From Paenibacillus silagei (GTDB taxonomy: Bacteria; Bacillota; Bacilli; Paenibacillales; Paenibacillaceae): a DNA stretch of 64,000 bases. Below, in pieces: positions 27,854-37,514 of the stretch; within the stretch, counting starts at the first letter, position 1, and every line of letters begins with the position of its first letter. The stretch is taken from positions 186,001 through 250,000 of the forward strand of contig NZ_JAGGLV010000002.1 of NCBI RefSeq assembly GCF_017874735.1, given 5' to 3'. Made by a program: the position numbers and the translations under genes. Under the pieces are notes generated by a model, which saw only the letters and a program-made list of their open reading frames with translations, did no database searches and was not told the DNA's origin.

Positions 27854-29855
27854 CCCTGATTTTAAATTTCTCTACAAGAATCTCCAGCTCATTAGCCATG
27901 GCACTGATCTCCTGAGCGGAGGCCGCAAAATTATTGACCGTTGCTGCCTGCTCTTCTGTAGCGCTGGATACATTCTCTGTGTTTGCTGCCGCGAGTTCCG
28001 AGATCGTGCCCATGGAATCAATCAGCTTGATGATCTGGTCTGAGGTAGCTACTTCATCTCTGGTAATATCCAGAATCTCCTGCACATTGTCCGTGATCAT
28101 CTCAACAGATTGTATGATATGGACGAAGGCTCGGTCCGTCTCATTCACAATGCTCACGCCGCTCTCTACTGCTCCGGCCGCGCCTCTCATCGAATCTACA
28201 GCCTCGGTGATCCGCGAGATCATCTCGTTGACCAGATCCGTAATCTCACCGGCATTGGTGTGGGTCTCATCCGACAGCTTCCGGACTTCACCGGCCACCA
28301 CACTGAAGCCCCGCCCGTTCTCTCCTGCTCTCGCGGCTTCAATTGCCGCATTCAGAGCCAGCAGATTCGTCTGCTCGGCAATCTTGTTGATGGTACCGGT
28401 AATTGCGGATACCTGCTCCGACAACCCGCTGACCGTATACAATGATGCTTCGGTCTCTTTGGTGCTGCTGTGAATGGTATTCATTGCTTCTACGGTATGA
28501 ATGACTCTGGCTCTGCCTTCCTGTGCCGCCTGATGGGTAGTCTCCGCATTGCCGGAGGTAGCCGACGCCTTGCTCTGCGCCAGCTGCACCAGACTGGAGA
28601 GCTGAACGAGCACCTGGGAAGCATTGATGACCGACTGGTTGTTGTTCTCTGCGCCGGATGCAATCTCCTGGGTACTGGAGCTGATCTCCTGAATAGAGGC
28701 GCTGATCTCCTCTGAAGATGCCGCCATCTCCTCGGACATGGAGGTGAGGGACAGGGAACCCGCTCTCACTTTCTCAATAATTGCCTCCTGCTTGTCAATC
28801 ATGGTGTTGAACGATTCACTCAGCAATTGGAGCTCATCCCCGGTTTGAATGGACGTATGAACGGTCAGGTCGCCGTCACCTGCCAGACCCATCGCCCGCT
28901 CCAGCTTCCGGATCGGATTCACAATATTCCGGGTGGTGAAGAAATACGCTGCCACCATAGCAACGGCAATACAGACCAGGATGAGGATCAGCGTAGTGTT
29001 ACGGATTTCGGCTGCCGGAGCCATGTAATCCCGCACATTTGCCGTTGTGGCTACAACCCAATGGCCTGCGGGCTGAAAAGAAACATATTTATGTACGCCT
29101 TCATAGGTGTAGAAGCCATGCGCGGTGTCTCCCGCCTTCATCCGCTGGACCAGCGCATTCAATTCAGCATTGCTGCCGCTGTCCAGCTTCTCCTTCAGCA
29201 CCTTGTCCTGCTCCGGATGCGAGACGATGAGGCCGGTACGGTCAAGCATATATCCGTATCCATGCTCTCCAATCTTCACCCCGGTAACCGGCGCAGCGAT
29301 GTTCTCAAATAAGGCCGTTCCGATCAGCACGCCGGTAATCTGATCCTTCACCCGCAGCGGTCTGGCGATCGCTACGATGTACTGATTCGTCTCCCGTGAC
29401 AGGATAACCTCACTGACTGCGTCCTTGCCCTGCAGCGCTTCCTGGAAGTAGGGACGGTCCTTCACATCAGCCCCCGGCTCCCCGGAGCTGCTGGTCATCA
29501 GCACCCTGCCGTTTGTATCTGCAATAATCAGCGATTCCAACAGCTTGGTGTTGTCTTTCTGCACACCGGAAATATACTGAAGCGCTGTGCTTTTGAGGGA
29601 GGCTACAGACGGATTCCCGGCAAAATCGGCCAATACGCTGTTCATGCTGGCGATCCCCAGATTCGTGCCAACCGCTTCAAGCTCAGCATCCACCGCCTTC
29701 GCAGAAGAAGCCGTGGTCCCTCTTAATTCCTCTTCAATCGTCTTCTGCAGGGCACCGGATGCCAGCTGATAGGATACATAGCCGGATATGCCCAGCGGGA
29801 TGCTGATAATCAGAAACAACAGGATGCTCATTTTAACTTTTAAACTTAATTTCAC
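27846..29855 (-). CDS. Methyl-accepting chemotaxis protein with Cache sensor
   Basis: This 669-residue receptor has TM1 at about 9-30 and a large extracytoplasmic double-Cache-like sensor to about 280 (SLIIADTNGRVLMTSSSGE, DRPYFQEALQGK, GYGYMLDRTGLIVSHP). TM2 lies at about 284-304, then HAMP and a signalling domain with tip [19 protein letters not shown]. The GTG start has GGGGAGAG 6 nt upstream. It is embedded in a partner-switching operon: the RsbW-like gene ends 21 bp upstream and the STAS gene overlaps its end. That context suggests its signal is read out through the switch as well as, or instead of, CheA. Confidence 0.92.
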   Translation of the reverse strand: MKLSLKVKMSILLFLIISIPLGISGYVSYQLASGALQKTIEEELRGTTASSAKAVDAELEAVGTNLGIASMNSVLADFAGNPSVASLKSTALQYISGVQKDNTKLLESLIIADTNGRVLMTSSSGEPGADVKDRPYFQEALQGKDAVSEVILSRETNQYIVAIARPLRVKDQITGVLIGTALFENIAAPVTGVKIGEHGYGYMLDRTGLIVSHPEQDKVLKEKLDSGSNAELNALVQRMKAGDTAHGFYTYEGVHKYVSFQPAGHWVVATTANVRDYMAPAAEIRNTTLILILVCIAVAMVAAYFFTTRNIVNPIRKLERAMGLAGDGDLTVHTSIQTGDELQLLSESFNTMIDKQEAIIEKVRAGSLSLTSMSEEMAASSEEISASIQEISSSTQEIASGAENNNQSVINASQVLVQLSSLVQLAQSKASATSGNAETTHQAAQEGRARVIHTVEAMNTIHSSTKETEASLYTVSGLSEQVSAITGTINKIAEQTNLLALNAAIEAARAGENGRGFSVVAGEVRKLSDETHTNAGEITDLVNEMISRITEAVDSMRGAAGAVESGVSIVNETDRAFVHIIQSVEMITDNVQEILDITRDEVATSDQIIKLIDSMGTISELAAANTENVSSATEEQAATVNNFAASAQEISAMANELEILVEKFKIRGE

Positions 29856-29876
29856 AGAACTCTCCCCTTCTTGACT

Positions 29877-30269
29877 CTATAAGGAACAGATACTCTTGCT
29901 GATGTACATCGTATGATGTATCATCTCAGCACTGTCCGAGAAGCAGCGGATCAGATACAAGCCCCGGCCTCCTTCTTCCAGCAATTCATCACACCCGACA
30001 GCCTCCGGGAACACCACCTTGCCGTCCCCGGCCCCCGAATCCTCAATCTGCAGCTTAAGCAGCTGATCCATAAGCAGATATCGGATGGTAATCGGCTTGC
30101 TGCAATCGCTGAGGTTCCCGTGATAATAGGCATTGGTCACCGCTTCGATCAGAATCAGGCGGATATCAAAAGCATAGGCTTCGAGGTCAAGCTCCCGAAT
30201 AATTCCGTCAATGATCTTCTGATGATGCTCCAGACCGTGAAGCATCACTTCCTTATGAATAGCTTCCAT
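29877..30269 (-). CDS. RsbW/SpoIIAB-like anti-sigma serine kinase
   Basis: This 130-residue HATPase_c protein has the N box IEAVTNAYYHGN (N46), IEDSGAG and a G box EEGGRGLYLIRC. Such proteins phosphorylate a STAS partner and sequester a sigma factor or another target. No sigma factor gene is present in this operon, so the output may be a non-sigma target. AAGGAG lies 7 nt before the ATG. Confidence 0.87.
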   Translation of the reverse strand: MEAIHKEVMLHGLEHHQKIIDGIIRELDLEAYAFDIRLILIEAVTNAYYHGNLSDCSKPITIRYLLMDQLLKLQIEDSGAGDGKVVFPEAVGCDELLEEGGRGLYLIRCFSDSAEMIHHTMYISKSICSL

Positions 30270-30379
30270 GGCCCACTCCTTAACAATTCTGAAATCGCCG
30301 CTCTGCTGATGTTCCCGCTGACACTCTGCACTCTCTGCCTTCTCTTCCCTGGTCTTACATCAGCAGTGCTCCCCGGTCG

Positions 30380-31810
30380 TCACTTGATATTCAGGCTGAG
30401 CCAAGTGCAATCGTCCTGCAGAGCAGCCCCGGCAAACTTCTCCAGAAGATAACTATGCTCCCGCCCGAGCTCTTCTGTGCTGAACAGCAGCTCCATTCCG
30501 TCACTATAGAAGCAAAAGCGGTCTCCGGACTCGAACGGGAGGATCTTCTCCTCAAACTCACTGCTCTCAAACATGCCGAGCGGTGCACCCTTAACGGTGA
30601 CCCTCTCCATGCCCCTGCCCCGGGGGACATAAAGAAATTCATTAATCCCGGCTCCGGCAGCCTTCAGCCGTCCTGTCTTGAAGTCGAGCAGGAAGCAGCA
30701 GCCGGCGACATAATCCTCACCCAGATGCTGCAGCGCTTTGGAATTCAGATCGTTCAACACCTGCACGGGGTCCTGTGTACAGGACAGGCTGTCCATGAAC
30801 AGTACCCGCAGGGCCGAGATATTCAGCGCGGCCGTAATCCCCTTCCCTGTCACATCGCCGATGAAGCCGATGACCTGCTCTTCATTGACTTTATGGAAGA
30901 TGAAGAAATCGCCGCTTAAGGTTCTGGCCGGAATGTAGAGCTTCTCCAGAACCGCTTTGCTGGAGAGCGGAAAGGATACCGCATGCCGGTGCTCCTGAAG
31001 CCGGACCGCCCGCTCCATCTCCCTCTTACTCTCGGTGATATCCCTGAACACCAGCTGCAGCGCCTTGGTCTCCTCATAAATAACCGGCACGCCCGAAATT
31101 TCAAGGTCAAAGATGCGGTTGTCCTGCTGCCTGATCAGCCGCTGCTCAATACGGAAGCGTTCCTTCAGGAGGCCTGTTGTCTTCAGCTTGTTATGCTCCG
31201 CACTCTGGAAGTACACTTCCTCAAAGAAATCCTCGATCCTTCGGCCGATCAGCTCCTGCTTCGGATTGCCGAACATCCTCTCCGTCTGCTTGTTGGCGAA
31301 CAGGATCGTGCCCCCGCTGTAGACCAGGATGGGCTCGGGGCAGAGCTCCACCAGATCCCTGTACCGCTCCTCGCTTTCTCTGAGCCGCTGCTCCGAGCGG
31401 ACCCGTTCGCTGATATCATGAATTACGGTGTACACGCAATTCTTGCCCAGCATCGTCATCATGCCGGTATGAACCTCCACATCGATGGGCTCCCCGCCGG
31501 CCAGGATATGGCGGTCGATGAACACACGGTTCTTCCCGTCCATCTCTTCAGGCAGCGCCTTATCCACAAACTCCTGAACCCCCGAAGTCCGGTCAGCGGC
31601 CAGATCACAGATCCGGAGCTGCCTGAATTGCCGGATGCTATAGCCGTAGAACTCACAGGCTGCCCGGTTCGCATCAGTAATTCCGCCACTCTCCGGGTCC
31701 ACCAGCAACGTAATGAGATGATTGTTCTCATAGATGCAGCCATAATGCTCCATACACTGCGCCGGACTCGGGGAGCGATGCAGATTCTTACACGGTTTAT
31801 CGGTTGCCAT
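30380..31810 (-). CDS. PAS-PAS-SpoIIE-type serine phosphatase
   Basis: This 476-residue protein has two PAS domains: ITDANRAACEFYGYS, and ILVYSGGTILFANKQTERMFG followed by a PAC-like FRDITESKREMERA. A PP2C/SpoIIE domain follows with SGDFFIFHKV, IGDVTGKGITAAL, FYSDGMELLF and a C-terminal DDCTWLSL. It should dephosphorylate the STAS protein of this operon. ATG 31810 has AGAGG about 9 nt upstream; a further in-frame ATG at 31837 is less well placed. It is probably the first gene of the four-gene partner-switching operon. Confidence 0.88.
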   Translation of the reverse strand: MATDKPCKNLHRSPSPAQCMEHYGCIYENNHLITLLVDPESGGITDANRAACEFYGYSIRQFRQLRICDLAADRTSGVQEFVDKALPEEMDGKNRVFIDRHILAGGEPIDVEVHTGMMTMLGKNCVYTVIHDISERVRSEQRLRESEERYRDLVELCPEPILVYSGGTILFANKQTERMFGNPKQELIGRRIEDFFEEVYFQSAEHNKLKTTGLLKERFRIEQRLIRQQDNRIFDLEISGVPVIYEETKALQLVFRDITESKREMERAVRLQEHRHAVSFPLSSKAVLEKLYIPARTLSGDFFIFHKVNEEQVIGFIGDVTGKGITAALNISALRVLFMDSLSCTQDPVQVLNDLNSKALQHLGEDYVAGCCFLLDFKTGRLKAAGAGINEFLYVPRGRGMERVTVKGAPLGMFESSEFEEKILPFESGDRFCFYSDGMELLFSTEELGREHSYLLEKFAGAALQDDCTWLSLNIK

Positions 31811-31901
31811 TACACAAGCCTCTATTCTATTCAGCATTAAAGTCTACCCATTATATGCAATAAAAAAGAGTCAAGCCGTGAATTCCGACACAGTTAGACA
31901 G

Positions 31902-31945
31902 AAAAACCCGGTCTGCGGCATGAAAACATGACCACAGTCCGGGTT
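31902..31945 (-). terminator. Intrinsic terminator of map
   Basis: AACCCGG and CCGGGTT arms with an inner CTGTGG/CCGCAG and CATG stem are followed by a T tract on the minus strand. Confidence 0.85.
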
Positions 31946-31988
31946 AATCCTTACAAATTGCATGAAGTTATCAGGCTGAAGCTTAGCC

Positions 31989-32735
31989 TTACAGCTCTGT
32001 CAGAATAATCGTCCCCTGCGGAGTTACCGCCAGTGTATGCTCATACTGGGCTGACAGGCCTCCGTCAATAGTGCGTGCAGTCCATCCGTCTGCATCCACC
32101 TTGGTCCGGTAGCTGCCCGTGTTGAGCATGGGCTCAATGGTGAACACCATGCCTTCCTTAATGCGCGGGCCTTTGCCGGCCGGGCCGTAATGAGGCACTT
32201 CAGGCGCTTCGTGCATCTCCGAGCCAATCCCGTGACCGATAAAGTCCCGGACGACGGAATAACCGTTAGATTCGGCATAGACCTGGATAGCATGCGCTAC
32301 GTCGCCTATGCGGTTGCCGGCTACAGCCTGCTCGATACCTTTGAATAGAGATTCCTTGGTCGTCGCCAGCAGCTTCTCCGCCTGCTCGCTAATTGTACCC
32401 ACTCCGTAGGACCAAGCCGAATCCGCCAGCCAGCCATTCAGGTTGACTACCATGTCAATCGTTACAATATCTCCATCCTTCAGCTCCTCATGCTTCGGGA
32501 AGCCATGACAGATGACGTCATTCACAGATGCACAGGTGGCATACGGGTAACCGTGATAGCCTTTTTGCTCCGGGGTTGCTCCTTGGGAGAGGATGAACTT
32601 CTCGGCAAACTGGTCGATCTCCCAGGTCGTAATTCCCGGCTTGATCAACCCGGCAATCTGCCGGTGGCATTCCGCCAGGATTTTGCCGGCTGCCCGCATC
32701 TTCTCAATCTCTTCCATCGATTTCATAATGATCAT
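31989..32735 (-). CDS. map: Methionine aminopeptidase, type I
   Basis: This 248-residue enzyme removes the N-terminal methionine from nascent proteins. The pita-bread fold metal ligands are recognisable in DGDIVTIDMVVNLNGWLADSAW (two Asp), GHGIGSEMHEAPEVPHYG (His) and FTIEPML (Glu), with a final Glu near the C-terminus. The gene is stand-alone, not in the ribosomal-protein cluster where Bacillota usually carry a map gene, so this may be a second copy. AGAGGCG lies 7 nt before the ATG. Confidence 0.95.
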   Translation of the reverse strand: MIIMKSMEEIEKMRAAGKILAECHRQIAGLIKPGITTWEIDQFAEKFILSQGATPEQKGYHGYPYATCASVNDVICHGFPKHEELKDGDIVTIDMVVNLNGWLADSAWSYGVGTISEQAEKLLATTKESLFKGIEQAVAGNRIGDVAHAIQVYAESNGYSVVRDFIGHGIGSEMHEAPEVPHYGPAGKGPRIKEGMVFTIEPMLNTGSYRTKVDADGWTARTIDGGLSAQYEHTLAVTPQGTIILTEL

Positions 32736-32854
32736 TCAATTCGCCTCTTCTGTACAGAATCCATTACTCACTATATATAATGGCTCTTGGTTATAATGGG
32801 GTATTGCTACTCTATATTATGAAAGAAAACCGCCGAAAATCCAAATAAACAAAC

Positions 32855-32893
32855 AAAATAAACCTGTCTCCCGCAAAAACACCAGAAAACAGG
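32855..32893 (-). terminator. Intrinsic terminator of the cysJI operon
   Basis: A ten-base-pair stem with G-T wobbles (CCTGTTTTCT with GGGAGACAGG) is followed by TTTATTTT on the minus strand. Confidence 0.65.
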
Positions 32894-32975
32894 CTCATAA
32901 TTTGCATTCACGTGATGGCTAATCTGTACAAGTTATTGTTAACTACGGCATATGCAGACCGCCAGGCATCAGCCG

Positions 32976-34691
32976 TTAGTCGTGGAAATTGAGCCCCGAA
33001 GTAACCGCCTTGACATATCCGCTGCGGATCACATAATCGCCGAAGTGCTCACCGGCAAGGCGCTCTCTGGCATAACCATGAATAATCGGCCCGAGGGTGT
33101 CCAGTATCTCCCGCTCGTCAATGTTCTCCTTGTATAGCTTGTTCAGCCGGTCTCCGGTAAAGCCAGCACCCAGGTACATATTATACCTGCCCGGACCTTT
33201 GCCGATAAAAGCAATCTCGCCGAGCGCCGGTCTGGCACAGCCGTTAGGGCAGCCGGTCATACGGATGATAATCTCTTCATTGCGCAGCCCGGCTTCATCT
33301 ATGATAACCTCCAGCTTATCGAGCAGGTGCGGCAAATAACGCTCCGCCTCCGCCATAGCCAGCCCGCAGGTCGGCAAGGCTACACAGGACAACGCACTTC
33401 TGCGCAGTGCAGAATGATGGGCACCGTCCGTCAGACCGTATTGCTTGGCAAGCTCCGTAATCTTGCGCTTCTTCGCCTGGGTCACACCGCCGATAATCAA
33501 ATTCTGGTTCGGGGTCAGCCGGAAGTCTCCGCTGTGAATCTTGGCGATCTCGCGCAAGCCGGTCATCAGCGGGTAGCCCTCCTGATCCTGAATCCGTCCG
33601 CTCTGGATATAGAGCGTCAGGTTCCATTTGCCGTCCATCCCCTTCACCCAGCCGTACCGGTCGCCATTATGATCGAAATGATAGTCGCGCGCCGGCTCCA
33701 GCGTCCAGCCCAGCCGTTCGTGCAGCTCTCCCTTGAACCACTCCAGCCCGTGCCGGTCGATCGTGTACTTGAAGCGGGCGTTCTTGCGAATCGAACGATT
33801 GCCGTAATCCCGCTGGATCGTAACCGTTTTCTCCGCCAGATCAATCATCTGCTCCGGACGGCAGAAGCCGATGATCCGGCCCAATTGGGGATAAGTATTC
33901 GTATCGCCGTGCGTCATTCCCATGCCGCCGCCAACCGAGACATTGAAGCCGGCGAGCTTGCCGTCCTCCAGAATGGCGATGAAGCCCAGATCCTGGGAGA
34001 ATACATCTACATCATTGGATGGAGGCACCGCCAGGCCAATTTTGAATTTGCGGGGGAGATAGACCGGACCATAGATCGGCTCAACCACCTTGCTGTCCAC
34101 GACTTTTTCCCCGTCCAGCCAGATCTCATGATACGCGCGGGTACGCGGGGCAAGATGATCGCTGATTTTGTTGGCCCACTCTTGAACCTCGGCATGAACC
34201 TCCGACTGATACGGGTTCGGACCACTCATCACATTACGATTCACGTCACCGCAGGCCGCAAGTGTGGTCATCAGGGTGTCGTTGATCGTTCGGATCGTCT
34301 TCTTGAGATTCCACTTGAGCACCCCATGCATCTGAAAAGCCTGCCGCGTCGTCAGGCGCAGTGTCCCATTGCCGTACTTATGGGCCAGCTCATCCATGAC
34401 AAGCCACTGTGCCGCAGACGCCACACCGCCGGGCGCTACTATCCGCAGCATGAACTGGAAAGCCGGCTCCAGCTTGGAGCGTTCCCGCTCACTGCGCAGA
34501 TCGCGGTCATCCTGCATGTAGCTGCCGTGGAATTTCAGCAGCCGGTTGTCATCCTCCGGCAGCCCTCCTGTAATCGGATTGCTGAGGGTCTCGACAAGCG
34601 CCCCGCGCAGATAATTGCTCTCCAGCTTGATATGTTCAACATCACTCGGCGGTCCGCCAATCGGCTTCACCGCTGGTTCATTATTTGCCAT
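32976..34691 (-). CDS. cysI: Assimilatory sulfite reductase hemoprotein (beta) subunit
   Basis: This 571-residue protein carries out the six-electron reduction of sulfite to sulfide. The four cysteines binding the 4Fe-4S/siroheme centre are present in [13 protein letters not shown] (about 435 and 441) and [14 protein letters not shown] (about 480 and 484). The substrate-binding basic residues sit in typical surroundings such as [13 protein letters not shown]. It lies 33 bp downstream of cysJ, giving a cysJI operon for sulfur assimilation. AGAGGAGA precedes the ATG. Confidence 0.96.
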   Translation of the reverse strand: MANNEPAVKPIGGPPSDVEHIKLESNYLRGALVETLSNPITGGLPEDDNRLLKFHGSYMQDDRDLRSERERSKLEPAFQFMLRIVAPGGVASAAQWLVMDELAHKYGNGTLRLTTRQAFQMHGVLKWNLKKTIRTINDTLMTTLAACGDVNRNVMSGPNPYQSEVHAEVQEWANKISDHLAPRTRAYHEIWLDGEKVVDSKVVEPIYGPVYLPRKFKIGLAVPPSNDVDVFSQDLGFIAILEDGKLAGFNVSVGGGMGMTHGDTNTYPQLGRIIGFCRPEQMIDLAEKTVTIQRDYGNRSIRKNARFKYTIDRHGLEWFKGELHERLGWTLEPARDYHFDHNGDRYGWVKGMDGKWNLTLYIQSGRIQDQEGYPLMTGLREIAKIHSGDFRLTPNQNLIIGGVTQAKKRKITELAKQYGLTDGAHHSALRRSALSCVALPTCGLAMAEAERYLPHLLDKLEVIIDEAGLRNEEIIIRMTGCPNGCARPALGEIAFIGKGPGRYNMYLGAGFTGDRLNKLYKENIDEREILDTLGPIIHGYARERLAGEHFGDYVIRSGYVKAVTSGLNFHD

Positions 34692-34724
34692 TGCTGATTC
34701 TCTCCTCTTTCGCTTGAATCCCGC

Positions 34725-36581
34725 TTAATAGACATCCCGCTGGTAACGCTGCTCCTGCTGAAGGGTCTCCAGATAGGCGGCAGCCGCTTCCGGGCTTAGT
34801 CCGCCCTCCTCCTGGATCACTGTAATCAGTGCCGAATGCACATCATGGGCCATATGCTTCTCATCGCCGCACACGTATACATGCGCTCCTTCCTGCAGCC
34901 AGCGGTACAGTTCCTTACTCTGCTCCAGAATACGGTGCTGTACGTACACCTTCTCCTCTGTGTCGCGGGAGAAGGCCACATCCAGCCTGCTGAGGACACC
35001 GTCCTTCAGCATCCGCTGCCAGTCCGTCTGGTAGAGGAAGTCTGTAACGAAATGACGGTCTCCATAGAACAGCCAGCTTGGACCCTCAGCCCCCTGCTCT
35101 TCACGCTCCTCCAGAAAGGAACGGAACGGGGCAACGCCCGTACCCGGACCGATCATAATTACCGGTACACTGGAATCAGCGGGTAGCTTGAAGTTCGGAT
35201 TGTTCTGGATATATACCGGCAAGGTGGCACCCGGCTGTACACGCTCAGCACAGTGTACCGAACAGACACCGTAACGCTCACGCCCATGTGACTCATAACG
35301 CACAGCCCGCACCGTGAAGTGTACTTCATCCGGGTTGGCATTGTAGCTGCTGGCAATGGAATACAAGCGGGCCGGAAGCTTGCGCAGGATGGTCACGAAG
35401 ATGCTGGCAGGAGCATTCCAGGGTCCATAGTCTTGAATAAGATCCAGCAGATCCCGGCCCTGAATATACTCCTTCAGCTCTTGCTGCCGCCCGGGGGTCA
35501 GCAGTTCCTTAAGGGCAGGTGCGGAGGTAAGCCCAGCAGCCTGTTCCAGGAGCGGCTTCGTCAGCACCGTAATTTCGTAATGCCGCAGCAGCGCCTCCTG
35601 TAGCGTGCCTTCTTCCCCCTTTTTGTTCAGCGGAACACGTTCATCCGCATTCCAGCCCATAGCGGCAATGATATCTGCTACCAGCTGCGGGTGATTCTCG
35701 GGGTAGACGCCAAGAGAATCCCCCGGCTCAAAGGTAATATTCGATCCGGCAAGCGACAGCTCCAGATGGCGGGTCTCGCGGTCTGAGCCGCGGCCGTTCA
35801 GATTAAGATTCTCCAGTACTTCGGCATGGAAAGGATGATTTCGTGAATAGGCGGATTCCAGCGACTCTGCGCTCTCAGCAGCCTGAACCGCTGCATCCGC
35901 AATTCCTGCAGCATTCTGCGCGCCGTTAAGAGCGCTGATGACCTGGCCGAACCACTCGGCCACCGGCTCATCATAATCGAGGTCGCAATCTACACGCGGG
36001 CTTAACCGCTGTGCGCCCAGCTCTTCCAGCTTCTGATCGAAGTCTTTGCCGGTCTGGCAGAAGAATTCATAGGAGGTATCGCCCAGCGCGAGTACCGAGA
36101 AGCGCAAGCCTGGAAGCTGCGGCGCTCTTTTGCTGTAGAGGAATTCATGGAAGGCACGGGCATTATCCGGCGGTTCCCCTTCGCCATGGGTGCTGACCAG
36201 CAGCAGCAGGTTCTCTGTCTTCTTCAGTCCATTTGGCTTGAAGCTGTTCATCGCGGACACCGTGACCTTGAAGCCCTGCTCCTCCAGCTTGCGGGAGAGG
36301 CTCACGGCGAGCCGCTGGCAGTTGCCGGTCTGGGAGCCGAACAATACGGTCACTTCACGTGATGCTTGCTGCGAAGCGGCAGTTGCCGGCTCTGCTACTA
36401 CTGCTGGAGCAGCGGGGGAACCTGCCTGGACGCTTGATCCCTGGCTACCCTGTAGCGACAGGGCAGATAAGTACCCGCTTAACCATACCTGCTGTGAAGG
36501 TGTCAGCGTGGGCAGAAGCTGATTCAGCAGCTCTGCCTGGTTCTCATTAAAAGGACTGTTTGTAACTTGTAGTTGCAACAA
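34725..36581 (-). CDS. cysJ: Assimilatory sulfite reductase flavoprotein (alpha) subunit
   Basis: This 618-residue electron donor to CysI has an N-terminal flavodoxin domain (VTVLFGSQTGNCQRLAV, LLLVSTHGEGEPPDNA). It also has an FAD-binding domain (RLYSIASSY, YGVCSVH) and an NADPH-binding domain (IMIGPGTGVAPFRSFLEER, WLFYGDRH, YVCGDEKHMAHDVHSAL) and ends in the typical YQRDVY. I place the start at TTG 36581, 6 nt after AAGGAGAGG; the adjacent TTG 36578 is equally possible. A longer frame from 36605 would include the ribosome binding site. Confidence 0.95.
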   Translation of the reverse strand: MLQLQVTNSPFNENQAELLNQLLPTLTPSQQVWLSGYLSALSLQGSQGSSVQAGSPAAPAVVAEPATAASQQASREVTVLFGSQTGNCQRLAVSLSRKLEEQGFKVTVSAMNSFKPNGLKKTENLLLLVSTHGEGEPPDNARAFHEFLYSKRAPQLPGLRFSVLALGDTSYEFFCQTGKDFDQKLEELGAQRLSPRVDCDLDYDEPVAEWFGQVISALNGAQNAAGIADAAVQAAESAESLESAYSRNHPFHAEVLENLNLNGRGSDRETRHLELSLAGSNITFEPGDSLGVYPENHPQLVADIIAAMGWNADERVPLNKKGEEGTLQEALLRHYEITVLTKPLLEQAAGLTSAPALKELLTPGRQQELKEYIQGRDLLDLIQDYGPWNAPASIFVTILRKLPARLYSIASSYNANPDEVHFTVRAVRYESHGRERYGVCSVHCAERVQPGATLPVYIQNNPNFKLPADSSVPVIMIGPGTGVAPFRSFLEEREEQGAEGPSWLFYGDRHFVTDFLYQTDWQRMLKDGVLSRLDVAFSRDTEEKVYVQHRILEQSKELYRWLQEGAHVYVCGDEKHMAHDVHSALITVIQEEGGLSPEAAAAYLETLQQEQRYQRDVY

Positions 36582-36717
36582 TATCGACCTCTCCTTAGCG
36601 TGCAATCTTCTTTCCTCTTAATATCATGAACTCAGGCTAACACAATACCGGCAAACGATCAACGAATCATATAACAGGCATCATATTCTTTAAAAGGTAA
36701 ATACTTGAATAAAATGC

Positions 36718-36764
36718 ACAAAACCCGGCTAAATCATAGTAAAATGCTCTGATTTAGCCGGGTT
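36718..36764 (-). terminator. Intrinsic terminator of lspA
   Basis: Perfect 15-bp arms (AACCCGGCTAAATCA and complement) are followed by TTTTG on the minus strand. The hairpin lies between lspA and the cysJ promoter region. Confidence 0.85.
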
Positions 36765-36828
36765 CATTACTAATTATGATAAGTTGCATTAGATAAAATG
36801 ATAGACCGGAGATGTCTTTGCCTGCCAT

Positions 36829-37293
36829 TTATAATAGTCTGCGGGTTGCTCTGTGCCGGAAATGGTCCACAAGCAGGTAGATTAGAATGAGAAGGCCTCC
36901 GGCATTGATCGCCAGATCGGCCAGATTCATAATCCCGCCATGATTCCCGAAGACCAGGAAATCTGTAACCTGGTGATAAAGTGCCCGGTCAATGGCATTG
37001 CCGATAGCCCCGCCAACCAGGAAGCCGCTGGCTGCTTCGAGCAGGGGGCCGCGGATTTTACCCTGACGCCGGTAATAGAAGATTGCTGCTACAAAAATCA
37101 CGGCAACAATAGCAAAATACTTCCCGAATCCCTGAAAGGAGCTGAAGGCCGCACCGCTGTTCTCATAGTATACAAACCGCAAATGCGGCGTCCAGGAAGG
37201 AAGCATCTCCCCAAGCTCCATATGGGTACGCACTATCCACTTGGTCGCCTGATCAAGCATCAGGACGAAGACAGCTATCAGATAAAAAAGCAT
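36829..37293 (-). CDS. lspA: Lipoprotein signal peptidase (signal peptidase II)
   Basis: This 154-residue membrane aspartyl protease cleaves lipoprotein signal peptides. It has four transmembrane segments, the conserved NSGAAF motif, and catalytic aspartates D102 in GNAIDR and D126 in NLADLAIN. It stands alone here, without the usual rluD-type pseudouridine synthase gene next to it. AGGGGAA lies 7 nt before the ATG. Confidence 0.95.
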   Translation of the reverse strand: MLFYLIAVFVLMLDQATKWIVRTHMELGEMLPSWTPHLRFVYYENSGAAFSSFQGFGKYFAIVAVIFVAAIFYYRRQGKIRGPLLEAASGFLVGGAIGNAIDRALYHQVTDFLVFGNHGGIMNLADLAINAGGLLILIYLLVDHFRHRATRRLL

Positions 37294-37410
37294 CGGCAGT
37301 TCCCCTATCTTCTCTAGTTGTTCAACTCATGATCAGGGTCATAGTCAAGGCCGTGGTCAAGGTCACTGTTTGTCACAGAATCAGTCTACCATATTCATCT
37401 GGATACTTAC

Positions 37411-37450
37411 AAAAATATAGCCGGACCATCCCGTCAGGGACAGTCCGGCT
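37411..37450 (-). terminator. Intrinsic terminator of the aldo/keto reductase gene
   Basis: AGCCGGAC and GTCCGGCT arms are followed by a T-rich tract on the minus strand. Confidence 0.8.
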
Positions 37451-37514
37451 GTTATTCTTCAGGTCATTACGTATCGTATATGCGCTACGGGATGGACAAG
37501 GTCCAAGGCTCTGC

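Noticed and set aside
36606..36717. Sulfur-responsive riboswitch or CymR box upstream of cysJ
   Set aside because: No recognisable S-box core or clear operator is visible, only a weak TTTAAA-N17-TATGAT promoter candidate.
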